Assembly (NCBI GenBank): GCA_021129535.1 | Contig: JAJOLB010000026.1 | Location: 3,476-13,978 of the forward strand | Origin: Minisyncoccota bacterium | GTDB taxonomy: Bacteria; Patescibacteriota; Minisyncoccia; Phycocordibacterales; UBA1006 | Direction of reading: 5' to 3' | Length of the DNA stretch: 10,503 nt | In this document: piece after piece, positions 6,065 through 10,503 of the stretch | Layout: each line of letters opens with the position of its first letter | Position numbering within the stretch: the first letter of the stretch is position 1 | Notes under the pieces: model-generated | Told to the model about the DNA's origin: nothing | Seen by the model: the letters and a program-made list of their open reading frames with translations, nothing else | The model's database searches: none | Position numbers and translations under genes: made by a program

Positions 6065-6742
6065 ATGGCAAAAATAAACGAAGCTTTGGTAACAGAAATG
6101 TTCGAAGCAGGAGCACACGTTGGATACTTAAAATCACGACGTCATCCATCAACAAAAGGATTCATTTTTGAATCTCGAAAGAAAAAGGACATTGTTGACC
6201 TTGAAAAAACAGAATCGCAATTAACAAACGCACTGACACATCTTGCTGATCTGAAATCAAAGGGACTTCAAGTGTTATTTGTAGGAACAAAACCTGAAGC
6301 AAAAAATATTGTTCGAACTCAGGCAGAGCTTATTGATATGCCATTCGTAACAGAACGATGGTTAGGCGGAACACTAACAAACAGACGAGAATTAAAAGGT
6401 CGTGTTGACCGACTTCTTATGCTGGCAGATCAAAATGAAAAAGGTGAGCTTATCGCTGCAAACAAAAAAGAACGTTTAATGCTTGTACGTGAAATGGAAA
6501 AACTTGAAAGAAAATTTGGAGGTATCAAAAACATGAGTAAATTACCTGCTGCATTATTTGTTGTCGACCCTAAAAAGGAATACATTGCCGTAGACGAGGC
6601 AATTCAAATGAATATTCCTGTTATCGCCCTTGCGAACACGGACTGTGACGTTTCAATTATTAATTACCCTATCGTTGCAAACGATACTAATATTTCATCA
6701 ATATCTCTTTTCACAAAGAAAATTGTTGATGCTCTAAAATAA
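6065..6742 (+). CDS. rpsB: 30S ribosomal protein S2
   Basis: Component of the small ribosomal subunit, at the back of the 30S between head and body. The 225 residues show the family signatures: the N-terminal FEAGAHVGY segment (13-21), FVTERWLGGTLTNRREL (94-110, signature 1), and LPAALFVVDPKKEYIAVDEA (160-179, signature 2). The coiled-coil hairpin spans about residues 113-150. The length is slightly under the common 230-260, with a short C-terminus. The start at 6065 gives MAKINEALVTEMFEAGAH, normal for the family; the bases before it are AT-rich with no Shine-Dalgarno. The tsf ATG lies 2 nt after the TAA, the classic rpsB-tsf pairing. A long hairpin-bearing leader precedes it. Confidence 0.98.
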   Translation: MAKINEALVTEMFEAGAHVGYLKSRRHPSTKGFIFESRKKKDIVDLEKTESQLTNALTHLADLKSKGLQVLFVGTKPEAKNIVRTQAELIDMPFVTERWLGGTLTNRRELKGRVDRLLMLADQNEKGELIAANKKERLMLVREMEKLERKFGGIKNMSKLPAALFVVDPKKEYIAVDEAIQMNIPVIALANTDCDVSIINYPIVANDTNISSISLFTKKIVDALK

Positions 6743-6744
6743 TT

Positions 6745-7197
6745 ATGGATATTTCAATGAATGACATTAAGGCATTACGAGAAGAAACAGGTGTTTCTAT
6801 AATGAAATGTAAACAAGCATTAACAGAAGCTTCTGGTGACATGGATACGGCGCGTGAGCTCATTCGAGGTCTCTCAGCAAAGGCAGCCGCTAAAAAAGCA
6901 GACAGAGATTTAGGAGCTGGAATTGTGCAATCATACATTCACCCAAATAACACTATTGGTGTTTTGGTAAATCTTGGATGTGAAACTGATTATGTTGCAC
7001 GTAACGAAGATTTTATAGCTCTTGCAAACGATATCGCAATGCATATCGCAGCAATGATGCCAGAATCAATTTCTGATCTTGTAGAGCAAGGTTTTGTAAA
7101 AGATCCTGAAACAACAATCGGAAAACTTTTAGAAGAAGCAACATTAAAGATTGGTGAACGAATTGAGGTTACAGAATTTGTCCGATACGCTATCTAA
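6745..7197 (+). CDS. tsf: Elongation factor Ts, short form
   Basis: Guanine-nucleotide exchange factor that recycles EF-Tu from GDP to GTP. The N-terminal UBA-like domain spans 1-45 (IKALREETGVSIMKCKQALT, 8-27), followed by a linker and the core domain with IGVLVNLGCETDYVARNEDF (71-90), where TDYVAR (81-86) is the EF-Tu-contacting motif, and the terminal KIGERIEVTEFVRY (135-148). At 150 residues it is about half the E. coli length (283) and shorter than the Thermus form (196), so the coiled-coil and second core subdomain are missing. It is unbroken, so this is a natural compact version. The ATG at 6745, 2 nt after rpsB, was chosen; another ATG at 6757 would still keep the UBA domain. It is probably translated by coupling with rpsB. 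Confidence 0.96.
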   Translation: MDISMNDIKALREETGVSIMKCKQALTEASGDMDTARELIRGLSAKAAAKKADRDLGAGIVQSYIHPNNTIGVLVNLGCETDYVARNEDFIALANDIAMHIAAMMPESISDLVEQGFVKDPETTIGKLLEEATLKIGERIEVTEFVRYAI

Positions 7198-7203
7198 TAT
7201 ACG

Positions 7204-7536
7204 ATGTTATTTGAAATAATATTCTTAGTATCACTGATTGCATTAACCTTTCTTTACCTAGGAAATGTAAAAAAACTTAGAAAAGAAAGATTGCATTCTC
7301 TAAGGAAATCATGTATTATCGATAGTGTCAGATTTGAGAAAAGGTTTCTATTTATTGTTTTTTTCATTAAAAAACAAATATTAGGTATTCTTTCAAGAAT
7401 CAAAAAAATATTTTGGGGTCTTCATAAACATAAAGAAATTTTGCTTAAAAAGACTAAAAAAAATATTCGTAAAAAACTTCTCATACGAGAAGAGGAAAAA
7501 GAAGTTTCAGAATTTATTTCTGAAATGAAAAAATAA
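7204..7536 (+). CDS. Small lysine-rich membrane protein of unknown function
   Basis: Family not recognised. The 110-residue protein starts 6 nt after the tsf stop and is probably the third gene of the rpsB-tsf transcript. Residues 1-20 form a hydrophobic segment with the features of a transmembrane helix or uncleaved signal anchor. A second, weaker hydrophobic stretch lies at 47-64 (RFLFIVFFIKKQILGILS). The rest is strongly basic, with 20 Lys and 8 Arg in total, ending in a helical acidic/basic tail (EEEKEVSEFISEMKK). A basic membrane-bound protein beside ribosomal genes could contact RNA or ribosomes at the membrane, but that is speculation. AT-rich codon use matches the neighbours. Two hairpins lie within its last 20 codons and a third overlaps its stop codon. 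Confidence 0.72.
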   Translation: MLFEIIFLVSLIALTFLYLGNVKKLRKERLHSLRKSCIIDSVRFEKRFLFIVFFIKKQILGILSRIKKIFWGLHKHKEILLKKTKKNIRKKLLIREEEKEVSEFISEMKK

Positions 7537-7550
7537 CCTCGGTTATTTTT
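7529..7550 (+). terminator. Hairpin with U-run overlapping the stop codon and abutting tRNA-Thr
   Basis: Arms AAAAATAAC (7529-7537) and GTTATTTTT (7542-7550) pair perfectly around a CTCG tetraloop; the stem contains the TAA stop. The last T is immediately followed by base 1 of the tRNA. It has terminator form, but the missing gap allows it to be a partial terminator or a processing signal for a read-through tRNA. Confidence 0.6.
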
Positions 7551-7623
7551 GCCATCTTAGCTCAGTTGGTAGAGCAATGGTTTTGTAAACCATAGGTCGT
7601 CGGTTCGAACCCGACAGATGGCT
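7551..7623 (+). tRNA. tRNA-Thr, anticodon UGU
   Basis: All arms fold without mismatch: acceptor GCCATCT (7551-7557) with AGATGGC (7616-7622), D stem GCTC/GAGC, anticodon stem ATGGT/ACCAT enclosing TTTGTAA, variable loop AGGTC, and T stem GTCGG/CCGAC enclosing TTCGAAC. Bases 34-36 are TGT, which reads ACA and other Thr codons. The discriminator is T7623. The next bases are CATG, so the CCA tail is not encoded and must be added by a nucleotidyltransferase. No clear promoter of its own is seen; it may be transcribed from within, or by read-through of, the upstream operon. Confidence 0.97.
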
Positions 7624-7632
7624 CATGATAAT

Positions 7633-7660
7633 AAAAAACTACCTAAATAGGTAGTTTTTT
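7633..7660. terminator. Bidirectional terminator between tRNA-Thr and the thioredoxin-like gene
   Basis: Perfect inverted repeat AAAAAACTACCTA (7633-7645) and TAGGTAGTTTTTT (7648-7660), with A-runs and T-runs at both ends. It lies 9 nt past the tRNA on the plus strand, and its edge overlaps the TAA stop (7660-7662) of the convergent minus-strand gene, so one element can stop transcription from both sides. Confidence 0.8.
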
Positions 7661-8514
7661 TACTCTTGCTTTCCTAGCTTTTCTGAAGAAAATGAAAAAT
7701 TATCTTCTGCTTCATCATACGTTAAATCTATATCTAAATACTCAACATCCTGTTCGTTTTCTTCAAAAACTCTATATGAGTATTCTTGATCAGTATGTGA
7801 TACAAACACTATATCAGCAGATGGATATTTTTTTTGAATAGACTCTTCCCCACCCTTAACTCTTTCTTCGTGTATCTTTTTCTCGATAAGTTCAGGTATA
7901 TATTCTTCTATTTCTTCAACTGTTTTAAATCCTGAATATTTTTTCTCATTAATAATAATTATTGGTGCTGTTTCTGAAATGTCATAGAGACCTGCAAATG
8001 TTTCAACAATAGAGAAATCCAAATTCCTATCAAACGAATAAATTCGTAACCATGGGTATTTTTTTTTCAACTCTGATAGTACATAACCTTGTTTTATACA
8101 ATCATTACACTCTTGTTCGTAAAAATAAATAATTGATTCTATTTGAATGTCACATTTTTCTGAAACCTCCTGGGAAAGAAGATAATCTTTTACCTGCAAG
8201 AGCGAATAATATTTTTTTAAATCAACAACAGATTGGTTACGCACACCCTGAGTTTCCTCGGCATAGGCAAGTTTTTTCCCTAATTCGCCTAACTGACGTG
8301 ATAAGATTGCCTCGTTGATCGCCTTGCATGGTGCATTTTTCAATAAATCAAACTGTGTTTCATTAGCAATTAAATCAACAGTAATTCTATCTTGTAATTG
8401 TGATATATTTTGACGTTTTTTTGCATCTAGGAAATCTACAAGTGAAAACACGGCAATAAAAATACTTATGGTTATAATAAATACAATAATATATTTTTTT
8501 CTACTTTTATTCAT
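7660..8514 (-). CDS. Membrane-anchored thioredoxin-fold protein with CNDC motif
   Basis: The 284-residue protein (from the ATG at 8514) has one N-terminal membrane helix (about 8-27) after a basic MNKSRKK tail, so the remainder probably faces outside. A helical, partly coiled region (30-120) precedes a thioredoxin-like domain (about 125-208): SIIYFYEQECNDC with the CxxC at 136-139, a helix, and TAPIIIINE holding the cis-proline candidate Pro184. A Glu/Asp-rich extension of about 70 residues follows. Lone cysteines at 63 and 121 are possible partners. It may be an extracytoplasmic thiol-disulfide oxidoreductase, supported by fold and motif only; the substrate is unknown. A GTG at 8520 is also in frame but adds only two residues. 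It is monocistronic, with the bidirectional terminator at its end. Confidence 0.82.
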   Translation of the reverse strand: MNKSRKKYIIVFIITISIFIAVFSLVDFLDAKKRQNISQLQDRITVDLIANETQFDLLKNAPCKAINEAILSRQLGELGKKLAYAEETQGVRNQSVVDLKKYYSLLQVKDYLLSQEVSEKCDIQIESIIYFYEQECNDCIKQGYVLSELKKKYPWLRIYSFDRNLDFSIVETFAGLYDISETAPIIIINEKKYSGFKTVEEIEEYIPELIEKKIHEERVKGGEESIQKKYPSADIVFVSHTDQEYSYRVFEENEQDVEYLDIDLTYDEAEDNFSFSSEKLGKQE

Positions 8515-8520
8515 ACACAC

Positions 8521-8540
8521 AGTCTAATACTTTTAGTATA
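8521..8540 (-). promoter_or_regulatory. Promoter region candidates for the thioredoxin-like gene
   Basis: Two weak options on the minus strand: TATACT at 8532-8537, giving a leader of about 10-12 nt, or TAGACT at 8521-8526, exactly 6 nt before the ATG at 8514 and so in the leaderless register. Neither has a clear -35. Confidence 0.3.
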
Positions 8541-8552
8541 AAACTCAAATAA

Positions 8553-8581
8553 AAAACACCATTTGTAGTAAGTGGTATTTT
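8553..8581 (-). terminator. Terminator of the glycosyltransferase gene
   Basis: On the minus strand AAAATACCA (8573-8581) pairs with TGGTGTTTT (8553-8561), 9 bp with one T-G wobble, 11-nt loop, followed by TTATTTG. The stem begins 2 nt after the TAG stop at 8584-8586. Confidence 0.6.
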
Positions 8582-8583
8582 AA

Positions 8584-9807
8584 CTATCTCCAAGATTCTT
8601 TTTTAGAACGCAGAGCATTCCACGAGGCCTTTATCAACCAAATTGGTGCAATAAAAGTATACACAACAAGCATATAGACAATATCAATAGTAAATTTACG
8701 TCTATCAAAAATAAGCTCACGTCCAATCCAAATAGTAAATATTGTCATAAAAAAACCAATGATAGTGAAAATTTGAATTTGACTTGCTCCAACAAAGAAC
8801 CAATCAAAGGATCCAAAGAAACTTGGGTTATATCCAACAACTAAAATTTTTCGTAAAAATTTTAAAAGAGGCACAAGAATTAACCACATCGAAAGAGGAA
8901 ACAAAATAACAGTAATAAAAACTCTAAACACTCCGATGGGTAAAATAATAGTACCGAGTTCCTTGTATTCTTTTTTAAAAAAGAGCCCTTTGTAATCAAT
9001 AACATTTCTTATGAACCCGTACACCCATCTGACACGCTGCTTAATCAATGGCTTTACCTTGTTGGGTGGAACAGTATAGACCACTGATTTTTCACTATAT
9101 GCAATTTTGTAATGATGTTTTTGCATACGCAAGGCAATCTCCGCGTCTTCTGTGTGATGTGCCTCCTTATAAGGTCCGAGAGTATCAAAAACATACTTTC
9201 TAAATACAGAAAATGGACCTGGTGTAATATAAATAGCATTGATATTGGAGAATGCCTTTCGCGCAAAGAGACCTAGGTCATATTCTGCCTTTTGGGATTT
9301 TTGCAATATACCATTTGGTTCCCCAATCACCATTGATGGAATGGTTGCCATAACCTCCTTGTCTCTAAAAAAATACATATATTCAACAAGTGCGTTTTTT
9401 GAAACCCAGGAATCAGCATCCAAAACACCAACAAGCTCAGTATCAATATGAGCTAATGCAAAATTTAGTGCTGCAAATTTTGAACCTTCATTTTCTTTTT
9501 GCATTAAAATAATCCGAGAATCATCGCGAAACTGCTGAACAACATTCCATGTATTATCAATTGAGCCATCATCGATAATCATAATGTTCAATTTATCTAT
9601 TGGATAATCAAGCTCCTGCAACGATTTGATAGTTCGCTCGACGGTTGACTCCTCATTATAGCAAGGGACCATAATAGTTACGGATAGATAATCAGAATCC
9701 TCTAGTGGTTTTTCAATTTTTTCTTCCTTATTTTCGAAAAAACTTATTAACAAAAATATTTGAAAATAAAGTGTTATAAATAAGAAAATATAAAAAAAAT
9801 ATTCCAT
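8584..9807 (-). CDS. Membrane-bound family 2 glycosyltransferase (processive type)
   Basis: Transfers sugars from a nucleotide-sugar at the cytoplasmic face, probably building a surface polysaccharide. The 407-residue protein has an N-terminal membrane helix (2-24), then the GT-A domain (about 41-265): VTIMVPCYNEES (43-54), DD at 79-80 in IIDDGS, LDAD (129-132) as the metal-binding DxD-type motif, TED (219-221) carrying the catalytic-base aspartate, and QRVRW (257-261). The D, DxD, TED, QxxRW set is typical of processive enzymes such as cellulose, hyaluronan and poly-GlcNAc synthases. Three to four C-terminal membrane helices follow (about 285-318, 340-362, 373-395). The product cannot be read from sequence. 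No PilZ domain or partner subunit is encoded beside it. It lies between thioredoxin-like and PAP2 genes on the same strand but has its own terminator. Confidence 0.93.
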   Translation of the reverse strand: MEYFFYIFLFITLYFQIFLLISFFENKEEKIEKPLEDSDYLSVTIMVPCYNEESTVERTIKSLQELDYPIDKLNIMIIDDGSIDNTWNVVQQFRDDSRIILMQKENEGSKFAALNFALAHIDTELVGVLDADSWVSKNALVEYMYFFRDKEVMATIPSMVIGEPNGILQKSQKAEYDLGLFARKAFSNINAIYITPGPFSVFRKYVFDTLGPYKEAHHTEDAEIALRMQKHHYKIAYSEKSVVYTVPPNKVKPLIKQRVRWVYGFIRNVIDYKGLFFKKEYKELGTIILPIGVFRVFITVILFPLSMWLILVPLLKFLRKILVVGYNPSFFGSFDWFFVGASQIQIFTIIGFFMTIFTIWIGRELIFDRRKFTIDIVYMLVVYTFIAPIWLIKASWNALRSKKESWR

Positions 9808-9816
9808 ACTAATGGT

Positions 9817-9822
9817 ATCATA
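9817..9822 (-). promoter_or_regulatory. -10 candidate for the glycosyltransferase gene
   Basis: Minus-strand TATGAT (five of six matches), 9 nt before the ATG at 9807, so the mRNA leader would be only about 3 nt. It lies inside the short palindrome GGTATGATACC. No convincing -35. Confidence 0.35.
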
Positions 9823-9845
9823 CCTTATTTCATGAAAAGATACAT

Positions 9846-9871
9846 AAAAAAATACCCTATAAAAGTATTTT
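9846..9871 (-). terminator. Terminator of the PAP2 phosphatase gene
   Basis: On the minus strand AAAATAC (9865-9871) pairs with GTATTTT (9849-9855) around a 9-nt loop, followed by three further T's (9846-9848), so seven T's in a row. The stem overlaps the TAA stop at 9870-9872. The stem is AT-rich and short, so strength is uncertain. Confidence 0.5.
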
Positions 9872-10433
9872 ATTTAAATTTCATTTTATTGTAAATTAAC
9901 AATGACAATCCACCACCTATAATCCATCCAATAATAATATCAATAGGGAAATGGATACCAGCAGCAACACGAGCCAATGAAACCAGCACTGCTAGAATAA
10001 TAAATATCCATCCAATATGTTTATGGTGTAGGAAAATCATAACCCCAAAAGCCATTAACAATGTAGCATGACCTGATGGAAATGAGTCAAATCCACCATA
10101 GTCAAACAAACGTGTTACCTCATCGGGGAAACGTAGATAAGGTCTTGGTAAATGAGTAATTTGTTTTATAATATAACTTGCTCCCCAGGAAACACCAACA
10201 GCGGTTACAATACGAAAACCCTCTTTTATCAGAAAATTGAAATGTTTCCAAGAGGTATGTTCTATTGATTGATAGATGAAAAAGACTAAGACCATAAAGG
10301 CGACGATAACAATATAGATATCAAACTTTTCAGCAATAATATAAGTAATATGGTGATATTCTGGATAGTTTAAGGTAAAACTATGTATCCATAAAAATAG
10401 TGTTTTATGTAATTGTATAAGAGTAGATATCAT
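9870..10433 (-). CDS. PAP2-family membrane phosphatase, undecaprenyl-diphosphatase-like
   Basis: Probably dephosphorylates undecaprenyl diphosphate (or a related lipid phosphate), recycling the lipid carrier for wall and surface glycans. The 187 residues include about five membrane helices and the complete three-part phosphatase signature: KQITHLPRP (90-98, motif 1), FPSGHAT (118-124, motif 2, His122) and SLARVAAGIHFPID (152-165, motif 3, with Arg155, the nucleophile-type His161 and Asp165). The size fits the BcrC/PgpB-like bacterial proteins. Substrate choice within PAP2 is not readable, and phosphatidylglycerophosphate or other lipid phosphates remain possible. The neighbouring glycosyltransferase supports an envelope role. 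A perfect extended -10 box ends 6 nt before the ATG, indicating a leaderless transcript. Confidence 0.92.
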   Translation of the reverse strand: MISTLIQLHKTLFLWIHSFTLNYPEYHHITYIIAEKFDIYIVIVAFMVLVFFIYQSIEHTSWKHFNFLIKEGFRIVTAVGVSWGASYIIKQITHLPRPYLRFPDEVTRLFDYGGFDSFPSGHATLLMAFGVMIFLHHKHIGWIFIILAVLVSLARVAAGIHFPIDIIIGWIIGGGLSLLIYNKMKFK

Positions 10434-10439
10434 AATGTA

Positions 10440-10448
10440 ATTATATCA
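10440..10448 (-). promoter_or_regulatory. Extended -10 promoter of the PAP2 gene, leaderless geometry
   Basis: Minus-strand TGA-TATAAT: a perfect hexamer (10440-10445) with TGn extension (10446-10448), then exactly 6 nt (TACATT) and the ATG at 10433. Where a -35 would lie, the DNA is the GC-rich repeat at 10454-10475 and matches no consensus. Confidence 0.6.
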
Positions 10449-10453
10449 TCGTT

Positions 10454-10475
10454 CGTCATTGCGAGCGAAGCGTGG
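10454..10475. repeat. Piece of the GTCATTGCGAGCGAAGCG-type dispersed repeat
   Basis: A GC-rich island in AT-rich DNA that begins CGTCATTGCGAGCGAAGCG and continues TGG, after which it becomes GGAAACC rather than the GGCAATC usual in such elements, so the closing half of the usual ATTGC/GCAAT palindrome is diverged. Similar short palindromic repeats are dispersed in many unrelated bacterial genomes, as recalled. Only one copy is in this window, so its repeat status here is unproven. Confidence 0.5.
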
Positions 10476-10503
10476 AAACCTTGGTGCTTAAAAATGTATT
10501 TAT

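Noticed and set aside
8514..8520. GTG at 8520 as start of the thioredoxin-like gene
   Set aside because: It adds only Met-Cys before an ATG that begins MNKSRKK, a typical basic tail before a membrane helix; ATG is used by every other gene here.
8842..8864. Perfect 10-bp A/T palindrome with CGT loop
   Set aside because: It lies within the glycosyltransferase coding sequence (around LLKFLRKILVV) and is AT-only apart from the loop, so it is best explained by codon composition.
1..10503. CRISPR array, transposase, toxin-antitoxin or phage genes
   Set aside because: No regularly spaced direct repeats and no open frame with such motifs were seen on either strand.

Overview
The window is AT-rich, densely packed bacterial DNA that most resembles a Candidate Phyla Radiation (Patescibacteria, Parcubacteria-like) genome. 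This assignment is inferred from several traits: a short EF-Ts (150 aa), a short prolyl-tRNA synthetase without the usual editing insertion, no Shine-Dalgarno sequence before any of the eleven starts, -10 boxes lying directly against start codons, and small membrane or secreted proteins of no clear family. Intact genes end in TAA or TAG and the standard genetic code fits.

Layout, left to right. 1-749 (-) is the N-terminal part of a secreted protein with a lectin-like beta domain, running off the left edge. 828-1979 (-) is a short-form malic enzyme. 1980-2121 is a divergent regulatory region with a perfect 9-bp dyad. 2122-2523 (+) is an internal fragment of NADP-type glutamate dehydrogenase with a nonsense codon; it still has a promoter-like sequence before it and a perfect terminator after it. 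2563-2700 (-) is a startless 45-codon open stretch, possibly a gene remnant. 2749-5864 (-) is a tight proS-mreB-mreC operon: tRNA charging plus the cell-shape cytoskeleton. 5865-6064 is a divergent promoter region with a structured rpsB leader. 6065-7536 (+) is rpsB-tsf followed by a lysine-rich small membrane protein. 7551-7623 (+) is tRNA-Thr(UGU). 7660-10433 (-) holds three separately terminated envelope genes: a membrane-anchored thioredoxin-like protein, a processive-type family 2 glycosyltransferase, and a PAP2 (undecaprenyl-diphosphatase-like) phosphatase. 10454-10475 carries a piece of the widespread GTCATTGCGAGCGAAGCG-type repeat.

How it works together. The rpsB-tsf and proS units serve translation. 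mreB/mreC guide wall growth. The PAP2 phosphatase may recycle the lipid carrier for glycan assembly, and the glycosyltransferase may build a surface polysaccharide. Malic enzyme makes pyruvate and reducing power, and faces the dead glutamate dehydrogenase across a shared control region.

I found no CRISPR array, transposase, toxin-antitoxin pair or obvious defence system. The observations most worth checking are the recurring leaderless-promoter geometry, terminators that overlap stop codons, the dyad operator, the glutamate dehydrogenase remnant, and the run of hairpins directly abutting tRNA-Thr.
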